This document shows positions 16,134-24,399 of a DNA stretch of 42,881 nt, piece after piece. Below the pieces are notes generated by a model that was given only the letters and a program-made list of their open reading frames with translations, searched no databases and was not told the origin of the DNA. The DNA lies in contig REBP01000233.1 of the NCBI GenBank assembly GCA_007692665.1, positions 1 to 42,881 on the forward strand. Direction: 5' to 3'. The position numbers and the translations under genes were made by a program. Positions within the stretch are counted from its first letter, which is position 1; each line of letters begins with the position of its first letter. The stretch is from Gemmatimonadales bacterium (lineage in GTDB: Bacteria; Gemmatimonadota; Gemmatimonadetes; Longimicrobiales; Gaopeijiaceae).

Positions 16134-17622
16134 TGCGACTCCCCCGGCCGCGGCGCCGCGCCTCCCGCAGCGCCTCCGCGCGCTGCACGATGCCCCGGAC
16201 GGCCAGCACCCCGCCCAGCCAGCCCATGAGGAGAGCCAGCGTCCAGGCGAGGGGGCGGGGGAAGAGGAAGAGGAGCGCGGACCCGATGAGGAGCGCGAGG
16301 GTCAGCGTCAGGAGCACGGTCCGGTCTTCCCGACCCACCACGCGGCTGCCGGCGATGGCCTCCCCCAGCGTCGAGCCGGCCCGCACGAGGTCCGCAAGCG
16401 TCAGGCTCTGGGCACCCGGGGCGCCGCGGCCCCACCGCCGAAGCCTTCGGGTGATGGACGGGTCGTCGATGAGCTCCGTCTCCGCCCTGGCCACCGGGGC
16501 CCGGGCGTGATTCCGGGCCGCCGCCGCTCCGGGGAGGAGGATCTCCACCGCCGAAGCCAGGTCCGCCAGGAAGAGCCCCTGCACCTGCGACGCCAGGTTC
16601 GCATCATGGATCCCGGCGTCGAGTTCCCAGTTCCCGAGGAGGGATGCCGAATTCAGGTTGCTGGAACCGACCCGGCACCAGCTCGCGTCCACGACGGCGG
16701 TCTTGGCATGGATCATCGGGCCCTCCCATTCGAAGATGCGGACCCCGGCCTCGAGGAGGAAGCGGTAGCCGCTCCGGCTCAGGCTGCCGACCCAGGGCCA
16801 GTTGTTGTGGGCGGGCACCAGGATGCGCACGTCCACGCCGTCTCGGGCGGCCTCGGCGAGCGACTCCCGCACGGCCCGGGGGGCGACGAAATAGGGATCG
16901 GTGATCCAGATCCGTTCCCGGGCTGCCGCCGCCATGAGCTGGGTCACGCGGTAGACCCGGGTCCGCCAGGGGACGCCTTCGATGAGCCAGACCGGCGTGT
17001 CACCTTCGGGCGCCACCGTCGCGGGATCCACCGAGCATGCCGGGTCGACGGCGGTGCCCGTCTCGGCCCAGATCCGCTCGAAGGTGCGTCCCGCCACGGC
17101 CGCCCCGGGACCCCGGATCTCCACCCCCGTGTCGCGCCAGGGCGGTTCGGTGGCCGTGCCGGCCCACTCCTCCCCGATGCAGAACCCGCCCAGGAATGCC
17201 ACCTTCCCATCCACGACGACAAGCTTCCGGTGGTCCCGCTGGAGGATCCCGAAGGGGTCCCGGAGGGCGGGTCGATTGAAGGCCCGCACCTCGGCTCCTT
17301 CCTCCCGAAAGGGCTTCCAGAAGCTTCGGGGGGTGGCCCAGCAGCCCATCCAGTCGTAGAGGACACGCACCGCCACCCCGGCCCGGGCCCGCTCCACGAG
17401 CGCATCGCGGAAGCGCCGTCCCACCGCATCGTCCCGCAGGATGTAGTTTTCGAAGTGGATGAAGCTCTCCGCACCCTCGATGGCCTCGATCCAGAGGTCG
17501 AAGGCCGCAGGGCCCTCGAACTGGAGGGTGACCACGTTGCCCTCCACCACCGGGCTCCCCGCAGCCCGCCCCACGGCCCGGGCCGGAAGGGGAAGCGCGA
17601 GGGAGGACTGCGACGGGATCAT
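16126..17622 (-). CDS. Cardiolipin synthase-like phospholipase D protein
   Basis: A 498-residue protein with two HKD motifs: His131, Lys133, Asp138 in HRKLVVVDGK and His305, Lys307, Asp312 in HAKTAVVD followed by GSSNLN. Two such halves form the active site of bacterial cardiolipin synthases, which join phosphatidylglycerol units. Unlike ClsA it has no N-terminal membrane helices; instead the C-terminal region (about 435-480) has two hydrophobic segments and a basic tail. That resembles ClsB/ClsC-type enzymes with added membrane anchors. It starts at ATG 17622, 7 bases after the ureohydrolase stop. Another phospholipase D transferase activity cannot be excluded. Confidence 0.87.
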   Translation of the reverse strand: MIPSQSSLALPLPARAVGRAAGSPVVEGNVVTLQFEGPAAFDLWIEAIEGAESFIHFENYILRDDAVGRRFRDALVERARAGVAVRVLYDWMGCWATPRSFWKPFREEGAEVRAFNRPALRDPFGILQRDHRKLVVVDGKVAFLGGFCIGEEWAGTATEPPWRDTGVEIRGPGAAVAGRTFERIWAETGTAVDPACSVDPATVAPEGDTPVWLIEGVPWRTRVYRVTQLMAAAARERIWITDPYFVAPRAVRESLAEAARDGVDVRILVPAHNNWPWVGSLSRSGYRFLLEAGVRIFEWEGPMIHAKTAVVDASWCRVGSSNLNSASLLGNWELDAGIHDANLASQVQGLFLADLASAVEILLPGAAAARNHARAPVARAETELIDDPSITRRLRRWGRGAPGAQSLTLADLVRAGSTLGEAIAGSRVVGREDRTVLLTLTLALLIGSALLFLFPRPLAWTLALLMGWLGGVLAVRGIVQRAEALREARRRGRGSRND

Positions 17623-17629
17623 GGAGTGG

Positions 17630-18577
17630 TCAGCTTCCGGCGAAGAAGCGGTACCCGATGAGCTTGTAGACCAGTTTCGCCACGAGGAAGTCCGGGGCGT
17701 GGAGCCCGGGAATCGGCGCGAGTTCGACGACGTCGGCCCCCACCACCTTCCGCTCGGCGAAGACCCGCCTCAGGAACCGGAGCGTCCGGTACCAGTCGCC
17801 GCCCCCCGGCTCCGGCGTCCCCGTGCTGGGGACGAGTGACGGATCGAAGTAGTCCACGTCCACCGTCAGGTACACGGTCTCGCCCAGCGCCTCGATGGCC
17901 CGGTCCATCCAGGCGTCGTTCTCCCACATCTCGTCGGCCCAGATCACCGTCACGCCGTCCGGACGGTCGCGCATGACCTGCCGCTCCTCCGACGACACGG
18001 CCCGGATGCCCACCTGGACGTAGTCCGCCACGTCCAGCGTGCGAAAGGCGAAGGACGCATGGGAGAAGGGTGCCCCCTCGTACCCGTCCCGGAGGTCGGC
18101 GTGGGCGTCGAGCTGGAGGACCGAGAGGCGCCCGCCCCCGTTCGCCGCCACCCGCTCCGCCGTCGCCCGGACCAGCGGGGCGCTCACCGCGTGCTCCCCG
18201 CCCAGAACCACGGGGAAGCGGTCTCCCAGCGAGGCCAGCACCGAGGCATACGCCGAGAGCAGTTCGGCCGAGGCCGCCGTCGAGCCCTCCTTGGTGAGGG
18301 CGAGGGCGGGCAGGGTGTGGATGCCGACGTCGGCGATCTCCCGGTCCAGCTCCTGATCGTAGAGCTCGATGAAGCGCGAAGCCTCGAGGATGGACCGGGG
18401 GCCGAACCTCGTTCCCCCGGAGTAGGAGGTGGTCGCCTCGTACGGGACGGGGAGGATCACCGCCTGCGCCGACTCGAAGTCGGAGGTTTCCCGGTCGGCA
18501 CCGAGGAATCCGTGGGGGAGTTCCCAGGGGAGGTCACCCAGCGCGGAACGAAGGGCCGGAGGGAGGCGGTGGGGCAT
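17630..18577 (-). CDS. speB: Ureohydrolase, agmatinase-like
   Basis: A 315-residue arginase/agmatinase-family enzyme. Mn ligands are visible as His129 in GGEH, Asp157, His159 and Asp161 in LDAHADL, and Asp240 and Asp242 in VDVDYFDP; PSTGTPEPGG follows, as in agmatinases. The reaction is hydrolysis of a guanidino compound to urea plus an amine, most likely agmatine to putrescine; guanidinobutyrate or related substrates are possible. GGEH replaces the commoner GGDH. The start is ATG 18577; the frame is open further upstream into fur but homology begins here. It lies 41 bases after fur and 7 bases before the phospholipase D gene. Confidence 0.88.
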   Translation of the reverse strand: MPHRLPPALRSALGDLPWELPHGFLGADRETSDFESAQAVILPVPYEATTSYSGGTRFGPRSILEASRFIELYDQELDREIADVGIHTLPALALTKEGSTAASAELLSAYASVLASLGDRFPVVLGGEHAVSAPLVRATAERVAANGGGRLSVLQLDAHADLRDGYEGAPFSHASFAFRTLDVADYVQVGIRAVSSEERQVMRDRPDGVTVIWADEMWENDAWMDRAIEALGETVYLTVDVDYFDPSLVPSTGTPEPGGGDWYRTLRFLRRVFAERKVVGADVVELAPIPGLHAPDFLVAKLVYKLIGYRFFAGS

Positions 18578-18618
18578 GTGGGGGGGTCCTGTGTCGTAGG
18601 AAGATGCGGAGGCCCCGA

Positions 18619-19122
18619 CTATACCGCCTCGATGGGACAGGTCAAGCCCTGGTCGGGAAGCGTGGCCCCCGCGGCCTGGCACGCGGCGCACAGCCCGTAG
18701 ATCTCGAGCTTGTGGCGGGAGGGGAGGAACCCGGTCTCGCCTGCGACCCGGTCCTGGAGCCCCCGCAGCTCGGGTGACTTCACCTCGGTCACCCCACCGC
18801 ACTCCAGGCAGATCAGGTGGTCGTGGTCCGGCTGCCGGGAAAGGCGGTGCTCGTACCGCTTGAACCCCTCGCCAAAATCGTGCTCCTGCACGAGGCGACT
18901 CCTGACCAGGAGGTCGAGGGTGCGGTAGATCGTGGCCTTCCCGATTCGCTCGCCGGCGTCCCGGACCCGTCGTTCGATGTCGTCCACCGACAGGTGTTCG
19001 TCGGTGGCGAAGACGGCATCGGCGACCGCCTCCCGCTGCTGGGTCACGGGCAGACCCTGCTCGCGCAGGTAGCGTCCGAAGAGTCGGACGAACGGATGGA
19101 AGACGGGTTCCTCGATCTTCAC
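18619..19122 (-). CDS. Fur-family transcriptional regulator
   Basis: A 167-residue metal-dependent repressor. The winged helix is at about 25-85 with TQQREAV and the recognition helix KATIYRTLDLL. The dimerisation part has a His-rich HDH and two CXXC pairs, Cys105/108 and Cys145/148, which form the structural zinc site. Whether it senses iron (Fur), peroxide (PerR) or zinc (Zur) cannot be decided from the visible residues. GTG 19122 overlaps the stop of the upstream gene as GTGA. Its location inside a long housekeeping operon, away from any iron-uptake gene, is unusual. Confidence 0.92.
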   Translation of the reverse strand: MKIEEPVFHPFVRLFGRYLREQGLPVTQQREAVADAVFATDEHLSVDDIERRVRDAGERIGKATIYRTLDLLVRSRLVQEHDFGEGFKRYEHRLSRQPDHDHLICLECGGVTEVKSPELRGLQDRVAGETGFLPSRHKLEIYGLCAACQAAGATLPDQGLTCPIEAV

Positions 19123-19604
19123 GGTTCCAGATCCTTCAGCAGGGCTTGGAGGAGGTGGGCATCGCCGGCTACCGAAAGATAACGTGGTTCACCCGTCGCC
19201 TCATCCATGCGGCGCACGACGCCGGCCATGACACGGGGCAGGCGGTCCGGCGGCGCCTCGCCCTCCTCCTGGAAGGTGCTCTCGAACTCCACGCCCTTTC
19301 CCGTCTCCTCGGCCCGCCAGGAGAGGGTGACGAGAACGCGACGTCCGGCGGCGGGGTCGGCGGCCGGGGTGTCCCCGGCGGCGGCGGGGAAGATCCCTGC
19401 GGCCAGGAGGCCGCTCTCCTTCCGCCCCTTCCGGAGGGGGGGGAAGCGCCAGAGGCCGTCCACGCGTTCTGCCGGGACCCGCGCCAGGAGTTCGTTCAGG
19501 GCCCGGAACTCCGCCTCCGGCACTCCCGGGTCCCGGTCCACGTCGAGGACCGAGGGCGGGCGCGCTCCCGGGCGCGCTGCCGGGCGAGCCGCCGGACGTG
19601 TCAC
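19119..19604 (-). CDS. Unknown 161-residue protein
   Basis: I do not recognise a family. It begins at GTG 19604 with a repetitive RPAARPAARPGARP stretch, then a mixed alpha/beta sequence including VDGLWRFPPLRKGRKESG and VLVTLSWRAEE, with no membrane segment or metal motif. Both ends are GTGA overlaps: with the DHH phosphoesterase stop upstream and with the fur start downstream. That double coupling is the main evidence that it is translated. The Arg/Pro repeats at the start may be an unstructured nucleic-acid-binding tail, but this is speculative. Confidence 0.75.
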   Translation of the reverse strand: MTRPAARPAARPGARPPSVLDVDRDPGVPEAEFRALNELLARVPAERVDGLWRFPPLRKGRKESGLLAAGIFPAAAGDTPAADPAAGRRVLVTLSWRAEETGKGVEFESTFQEEGEAPPDRLPRVMAGVVRRMDEATGEPRYLSVAGDAHLLQALLKDLEP

Positions 19605-20824
19605 CGGGCGTTCCCCGTGGGGAGCGAAGTGGTGCGGGGATTCGCGCGCCGATCGGGCTCGGTCGGCCCCGACCGCCCGGGCCCTTCGCCGTCGAGGGCG
19701 CTGGACACCGCGGCCACCACCCGTTGGCGAACCTTTTCCAGGTCCCCCTGGACGAGGGCACCCGACGCCCGCACGTGGCCGCCGCCGCCGAATTCCCGCG
19801 CCACCCTGTTCACATCCACCGATCCGTTCGAGCGAAAGGAAACCTTGACCCCGTCATCCACCGGCCGGAAGAGGAGTGCGACCTCGGTCCCCTCGAGGGT
19901 GCGGGGGTAGTCGGTGAGCCCCTCCAGGTCCTCGGCGTTGCACCCGAGGGACCGAAAGGTGCGCTGGGGAACCGTCATCCACGCCACGCGGCCGTCGGGG
20001 GTCCTGTCGAGCGTTCCGAGCACCGCTTCCAGGAGCTTGTAGCGCCGCAGGGGTGCGGATCCGTAGATGCGGTCGTGGAGTTCATCGGGCTTCGCTCCCC
20101 GGGCGATGAGCTCCGCGGCCACCCGGTGTGCGAGGGGCGTCGCGTTCGAGAAGCGGAACGACCCGGTGTCGGTGAGGATGGCCACGTAGAGCCCGTCCAC
20201 GGCCCGCTGGTTCAGGGTGCCGCCGGCATGGTGAATCAGGTCGTGCACCATCTCGCCGGTGGCCGACGCCCCGACCTCCCGCCAGGCCACCCCCTCGATG
20301 GCGCGATCGCCGGCGGGATGGTGGTCGATGACCAGGTGGGGCAGATGTTCCACCATGGGCTTCACGCGCCCGATGCGCGGGATCTCGCCCGTGTCCAGCA
20401 CGATGACCAGGTCAGCCGTCCGGCACCACTCGGTCGCGGCTTCGGTGGATGCGTCCAGGATGGGGAAATCGCCGTCCCTTGCCAGGTCGGGGAAGAGGAA
20501 CCGGAAGAGGTCGGGAAAGGGCGTGGGGTTCACGACCCGGACCCGCACGTCCCGGGCTTCCAGGAAGGCGAACATGGCGGCCTGGGAACCTGTCCCGTCG
20601 CCGTCGGCATTCAGGTGCGTCGTCAGGACCACCCGCTCCACCCCGTCGAGGGCCTTGAGGATGGTCTCGATCCCCGGGATCCGCGCCGGATCCACCATGT
20701 ACCCGGGGCCCGGGACCGGGGCCTCGTCGGCCGAGGCGGAGGGAGAAGGGGTCGGGAAACGGTTCTGGGGCGTGGAGGTGCTCAACGGTTCACTCGGCGT
20801 CGCGGTCGGATGTGGGCGGATCAT
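19601..20824 (-). CDS. DHH/DHHA1 phosphoesterase, NrnA-like
   Basis: A cytoplasmic phosphoesterase of the NrnA group, which degrades nanoRNA, pAp or linear dinucleotides. DHH motifs are seen as HLNADGDGTGS, LDTGEIPR, VIDHHP and TDTGSF, and the DHHA1 substrate motif as GGGGHVRASG. The ATG at 20824 gives 407 residues with about 40 leading Pro/Ser/Thr-rich residues. ATG 20698 would start 365 residues just before the conserved domain and fits the family better; neither start has a good ribosome site. The last 40 residues are also low-complexity. It follows the PHP gene by about 63 bases and overlaps the next gene by GTGA. Confidence 0.88.
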   Translation of the reverse strand: MIRPHPTATPSEPLSTSTPQNRFPTPSPSASADEAPVPGPGYMVDPARIPGIETILKALDGVERVVLTTHLNADGDGTGSQAAMFAFLEARDVRVRVVNPTPFPDLFRFLFPDLARDGDFPILDASTEAATEWCRTADLVIVLDTGEIPRIGRVKPMVEHLPHLVIDHHPAGDRAIEGVAWREVGASATGEMVHDLIHHAGGTLNQRAVDGLYVAILTDTGSFRFSNATPLAHRVAAELIARGAKPDELHDRIYGSAPLRRYKLLEAVLGTLDRTPDGRVAWMTVPQRTFRSLGCNAEDLEGLTDYPRTLEGTEVALLFRPVDDGVKVSFRSNGSVDVNRVAREFGGGGHVRASGALVQGDLEKVRQRVVAAVSSALDGEGPGRSGPTEPDRRANPRTTSLPTGNAR

Positions 20825-20887
20825 GGGAGTCGGTACCCGACCACCCCGCAAAGGATCGCCCGACCCGCATCCCGGGGACCCCGGCCA

Positions 20888-21643
20888 TCACCTCCCCCGG
20901 AGCTTCTTCCAGAGCTTCGCGCCGTTCGAAAGGGCGAAGACGTGAAGCCCCGCCCGCTCGCCGTGAACCCTCACCGGGAAACCACCCAGGCGGCCACCGC
21001 TGCCCCCGCCGCCCGCCGCCGCCCGCCCCGCCAGCGCCGCGAGAAGCGCGTCCGGGCGGTTCGGGTGGTCCTGCACCTCCACCCAGGCGTTCCCGACCTC
21101 GCCGGGGGTGTGGGCATCGGAGCCGGCCCCCCGGAGTCGCCCCGTGCGGTCGGCCAGCTCGGCGGCCCGCCGGTTGGCGCGCCGGGACCGGAGCCGGGCG
21201 TTGAAGACCTCGATGACATCCACCTCCGGCGCCAGCTCCTCGGCGTAGCGCCCCGATCCGCCCTTTCCAGCGGCGTACGGGTGCGGAAGGTACACGATCC
21301 CGCCCTGGGCGCGGATCCGCCGGCAGGTCTCGACCATGGGCGTGCCCTTCGGGATCTCCTCCGACAGGTAGAGCCCGATGACGTCGATGCCCTCGGCGGT
21401 CTTCACCTCCTCGCCGGGAATCACCTCGTCCGGATGGCGTTCCGCCATGGCCAGCGCCACGTCGAGCCGGTTGTGATCGGTGACGGCGATCCGTCCGACC
21501 CCGCGCTGCCGGGCGCGCGCAAGCACGGCGTCCGGATCCGAGAGGCTGTCCCAGGAGCCCCGGGTGTGGAGATGCAGGTCGATGCGGAGAGATCGGGGCA
21601 TGGCGGCGTCCCCGGGCGCGGGGCCCGGGCCTGACGTGCTCAT
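20888..21643 (-). CDS. PHP-domain metal-dependent phosphoesterase
   Basis: A 251-residue PHP-fold protein related to the YciV/RnmB and polymerase/histidinol-phosphatase family. Metal ligands appear as DLHLHT (residues 22-27), TDHN, the glutamate in GEEVKT, LPHPY and GSDAHT, in the usual order. Likely roles are hydrolysis of nucleotides or short RNAs (for example 3',5'-bisphosphates); placement next to a DHH phosphoesterase supports nucleotide or nanoRNA turnover. ATG 21643 overlaps the coaE stop as ATGA. No polymerase or other fused domain is present. Confidence 0.87.
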   Translation of the reverse strand: MSTSGPGPAPGDAAMPRSLRIDLHLHTRGSWDSLSDPDAVLARARQRGVGRIAVTDHNRLDVALAMAERHPDEVIPGEEVKTAEGIDVIGLYLSEEIPKGTPMVETCRRIRAQGGIVYLPHPYAAGKGGSGRYAEELAPEVDVIEVFNARLRSRRANRRAAELADRTGRLRGAGSDAHTPGEVGNAWVEVQDHPNRPDALLAALAGRAAAGGGGSGGRLGGFPVRVHGERAGLHVFALSNGAKLWKKLRGR

Positions 21644-22299
21644 GCCCCCGCCTCCTGGCGGAGGTCGGCCAGCACCCCGTCCGCCCGGGCCTCGAGCTCG
21701 GCAAGGGACCCGTCATTGTCGATGACATGGTGGGACCGGGGCCGCTTGGCTGCGGGGTCGAGCTGCGCGTCGATGATCTGCCGGGCCTGGGCCGGATCGA
21801 GCCCCCGGTCCTCCACCAGGCGGCGGCACCGCTCCTCGCGGGGGGCATCCACCAGGACGATGCGGTCCACCGCGTCCTCCAGCCCCGCCTCGAAGAGGAG
21901 GGGGATCTCGCTCACGACCAGGCGGTGCCCCTCGCGGGTCCGGTCGGTCACCCAGGCGCTCCGGAGTCGGGCGATCCGGGGGTGAAGGATGCCCTCGAGC
22001 CGGGCCCGGGCCTCCGGGTCGGCGAAGACCGCGGCCCGGAGCTTCGGTCGATCCAGTTCGCCGGCACTGTCGAGCATCGCATCCCCGAAGGCCTCCACCA
22101 CCGCCTCGAGACCCGCGGAGCCCGGCGCCACCGCTTCCCGGGCCAGGTCATCGGCGCTCACCACCGGGACCCCGGCCGCTGCCCATCGCCGGGCCACCGT
22201 GGACTTGCCCGATGCGACGTTGCCCGTAAGCCCGACCTGGAGGGGGGGGCGCGGAGGCACGGGGGGCACGGGGGGCACGGGGGGCACGGACCGGCTCAC
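21640..22299 (-). CDS. coaE: Dephospho-CoA kinase
   Basis: CoaE phosphorylates dephospho-CoA in the last step of CoA synthesis. The P-loop is GLTGNVASGKST (about 23-34), followed by VVSADDLARE, FADPEARARLEGILHPRI and VVSEIPLLFEAG, all typical. The 219-residue length includes an odd N-terminus in which the triplet Val-Pro-Pro is repeated four times, encoded by a 9-base tandem repeat. Because each Val is GTG, several in-frame starts exist; GTG 22299, overlapping the DedA stop as GTGA, is the annotated one. In a minus-strand operon between the DedA and PHP genes. Confidence 0.93.
   Translation of the reverse strand: MSRSVPPVPPVPPVPPRPPLQVGLTGNVASGKSTVARRWAAAGVPVVSADDLAREAVAPGSAGLEAVVEAFGDAMLDSAGELDRPKLRAAVFADPEARARLEGILHPRIARLRSAWVTDRTREGHRLVVSEIPLLFEAGLEDAVDRIVLVDAPREERCRRLVEDRGLDPAQARQIIDAQLDPAAKRPRSHHVIDNDGSLAELEARADGVLADLRQEAGA
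22258..22290. repeat. 9-base tandem repeat at the coaE N-terminus
   Basis: The unit GGGGGGCAC is repeated three times and preceded by a diverged fourth copy. It encodes Val-Pro-Pro repeats in coaE and offers a ladder of GTG start codons. Confidence 0.85.
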
Positions 22300-22952
22300 G
22301 CGAGATCGCCGGGATGACCACGCTCACCGGCGTCCGACGCCGGGACTGCCTCGCGCGCGGCCCGGAGACGCCCCGCGATGACGGCGCCCATCCCGATCAG
22401 CACCAGCAGGAGGGCCCACCCGGTGCCGACGAGGCCGCTCGCCGCCTGCCATCCCGCACCGGCGAGGAGCCCGACGGAGGTGTAGAGGGTGAGCCAGGCC
22501 GCCACCCCCAGCAGGTCATAGGCGGCGAAGCGGGGAAACGTCATGCCGCTGCGGCCCACGGCGGCAGGCATCAGGGTTCGGACGAAGGACACGGTGCGTC
22601 CCAGGGTGACGGACCAGAAGGGGCGGCGCTGGATGACACGGGCGGTGGGGACCTCGTAGCGCCGGGCCAGGCGGCCCACGAAGCCCGGGGCCCGGTGAAA
22701 GACCGACGTCATCCGGTAGCGCCCGAGCCAGTATCCCGTCCAGTCTCCGGCCAGGCCACCGGCGCCGGCGGCCAGGATCACGGTGGGTAGCGGAAGGAGG
22801 CCTTCCCGGGCGAGAAACGCTCCCAGCGCGAGGGCCACGCCGGCCGGAACCATGAGCCCCACAGGGAGCGAGGTCTCGAGCCAGGCCATGATGGCGATGA
22901 TGCCGGGACCGAGCAGGAGCAGGAACTCCGGCGACGGAACGAGGGCGCTCAC
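22296..22952 (-). CDS. DedA-family membrane protein
   Basis: A 218-residue DedA/SNARE-associated (VTT) protein. Members are inner-membrane transporters, some of which recycle undecaprenyl phosphate or other lipid carriers. Seen are the N-terminal ETSLPVGLMVPAGVALALG, the signature GDWTGYWLGRY, and GRTVSFVRTLMPAAVG, with about five hydrophobic segments. The GTG at 22952 is the only start in the right place: the open frame further upstream overlaps the previous gene and has no homology. No Shine-Dalgarno is obvious. Lipid-carrier recycling would suit a genome with several GT-C enzymes, but that link is inference. Confidence 0.88.
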   Translation of the reverse strand: MSALVPSPEFLLLLGPGIIAIMAWLETSLPVGLMVPAGVALALGAFLAREGLLPLPTVILAAGAGGLAGDWTGYWLGRYRMTSVFHRAPGFVGRLARRYEVPTARVIQRRPFWSVTLGRTVSFVRTLMPAAVGRSGMTFPRFAAYDLLGVAAWLTLYTSVGLLAGAGWQAASGLVGTGWALLLVLIGMGAVIAGRLRAAREAVPASDAGERGHPGDLA

Positions 22953-22962
22953 GAGCGCGGGT

Positions 22963-23352
22963 TCAGCGGGAAGCGGCCGGAACCATGCTCCCCGTCCGGA
23001 GCAGGTCGTCCTCCGTGCCGAAGATGCCGTCCGGTCCGGCGGACATGACCTCGAAGGCGTTCCCCCGCACCCGAAGCTGGTAGCGCGTACCCCAGGCATC
23101 CTCCCGGGAGCGGGCCTGCCGGTAGCGCCGATCGAGCCAGCCGTCGAATTCCCCCCGGGCCACGGGCAACCGTGCCCCGGTGCCGAGGGAGATCTCGAGA
23201 TCGTCCACGATCTGGGTCATCTGCTGGTGGGACATCCACCGATACGCCGGGTTGGCGAGGGGTTGCGCCGCTTCGGCGATGGCCGCCCGCGACTCCGGCA
23301 CGTAGAGCGCGATGCCGAAGGCCACGAGGAGAAGCAGGAGGATCCGACCCAT
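22963..23352 (-). CDS. GspG-like C-terminal domain protein without a prepilin signal
   Basis: A 129-residue protein. Its C-terminal half (DAWGTRYQL, then SAGPDGIFGTEDD at 104-116) closely resembles the calcium-binding end of the type II secretion major pseudopilin GspG. The N-terminus is a plain hydrophobic segment (LLLLLVAFGIALYV) and lacks the prepilin peptidase motif and the Glu5 of pseudopilins. It probably folds as a membrane-anchored soluble domain outside the cytoplasm. ATG 23352 is supported by GGAG 6 bases upstream; an earlier in-frame start lacks this. No type II secretion genes are nearby. Function unknown. Confidence 0.75.
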   Translation of the reverse strand: MGRILLLLLVAFGIALYVPESRAAIAEAAQPLANPAYRWMSHQQMTQIVDDLEISLGTGARLPVARGEFDGWLDRRYRQARSREDAWGTRYQLRVRGNAFEVMSAGPDGIFGTEDDLLRTGSMVPAASR

Positions 23353-23421
23353 GAAGCGCTCCGGTGGGCGTGGATGGGGCAAAGCGCGCGACACATGGCA
23401 CTTTGCCCGGGTCGTCCGGGA

Positions 23422-23685
23422 TCATCTCCGGCGCCGTCGCTGCTGGCGACGCATGGCCCGGGTCCAGTGCAAGTAGCGAACCATTGCGCCGTCCGGGCCG
23501 GTGGCCCCGGCCTCCCCCCACGCCGTCTCGGAGCGCCAGGACAGGTACCCCCGGGGGGGGAGCGGGAGGAAGGGAGGGTGGCGCCACCACGCCTTCCTGC
23601 GCGAGGCCCAGGCAAGCCCCAGGAGTGCGGGAACCACGCCCGGATTCCGGAGGGCGAGCCCCATCATGGATCGATAGAGTCCCAT
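23422..23685 (-). CDS. Unknown 87-residue basic protein, first gene of the operon
   Basis: I do not recognise a family. A short hydrophobic start (MGLYRSMMGLALRNPGVVPALLG, allowing for its breaks, is moderately apolar) is followed by aromatic and arginine-rich sequence including RGYLSWRSETAWGE and MVRYLHWTRAM, and a run of arginines at the end. ATG 23685 is preceded by AGGAG with a 10-base spacer and by a sigma70-like promoter about 60 bases upstream, so it is probably the first gene of the minus-strand run reaching ccdA. The arginine tail could bind nucleic acid or acidic lipids. Confidence 0.65.
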   Translation of the reverse strand: MGLYRSMMGLALRNPGVVPALLGLAWASRRKAWWRHPPFLPLPPRGYLSWRSETAWGEAGATGPDGAMVRYLHWTRAMRRQQRRRRR

Positions 23686-23742
23686 GCGACGATGTCTCCT
23701 GGCGGGGGGGTGGCCGGCGGTGGCGGGGGACCGGGCGGCGGC

Positions 23743-23771
23743 AATGTAGCATGCCGCCCCTTCCACCTCAA
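23743..23771 (-). promoter_or_regulatory. Sigma70-like promoter of the long minus-strand operon
   Basis: On the minus strand TTGAGG (23771-23766) and TACATT (23748-23743) are separated by 17 bases. The predicted transcript starts about 50 bases before the 87-residue gene. It is the only good promoter match I found ahead of the eleven-gene run ending at ccdA. Confidence 0.5.
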
Positions 23772-23823
23772 CTCGGTCCGAACCTTGCCCCGAAGGGATG
23801 GTTCACATCACCTTCGAGGTACA

Positions 23824-24399
23824 ATGAATCCATCGCGAACCCACCTCAGCCCGGAATACCCGGTCCTCTTCTCCATCTCCACCTCGCCCCCGGAGGATCG
23901 GGGATGGGGCGGGACGGAGGGCGAGGGGACCGCCTACCTGTCGCTCGCCCTCCTCGTCGGGGGCATCCCCTCCTTCCTGGCCACCCTTCCCGTGGACGGG
24001 GAGCTGGTGGAGCCCCTGCGGGAATCCCTCGGCGCGGGAGATGTGCAGGTCGCCGTCGCCGGCATCGACGTGGATCCGCAGGACGTGGCCAATGCCGAGG
24101 GTGACGGCGACATGGCCGGGGAGCTGGAAGGGGGCGGCGGAGAGATGGCCCCGTGGCGGGCGTCCGCAGGCACGCCGGATCCCGATGCCTTCCACACCCC
24201 GTGGCCCTCGGGCGGCGCTTCGGCGGGCAAGGGGCGCTTCCCCGCCGCCTACCTCAGCCTGATCTGCCGGGACGGGCGGCGACTGGGCGTGGCCCGCATC
24301 GTGTCCCGTGACCGGCGGGCGACGCCGGAGGAAGTGGCGCGCTACGTCCTCAAGCAGATCACGAGCGGTGTGCAGATCCCGGACCTGGCCTCGGCATGA
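23824..24399 (+). CDS. Unknown 191-residue protein
   Basis: I do not recognise a family. The start is ATG 23824, with GAGGT close upstream. Third codon positions are strongly G/C from the first codons on, and the stop overlaps the next start as ATGA; both support real coding. The protein is soluble, with SPEYPVLFSIST at the start, a glycine/glutamate-rich low-complexity middle, and a more ordered end including AYLSLICRDGRRLGVARIVS and EEVARYVLKQITSGVQIP. No signal peptide, membrane helix or metal motif is seen. It lies just before the E1 dehydrogenase, but a functional link is unproven. Confidence 0.7.
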   Translation: MNPSRTHLSPEYPVLFSISTSPPEDRGWGGTEGEGTAYLSLALLVGGIPSFLATLPVDGELVEPLRESLGAGDVQVAVAGIDVDPQDVANAEGDGDMAGELEGGGGEMAPWRASAGTPDPDAFHTPWPSGGASAGKGRFPAAYLSLICRDGRRLGVARIVSRDRRATPEEVARYVLKQITSGVQIPDLASA

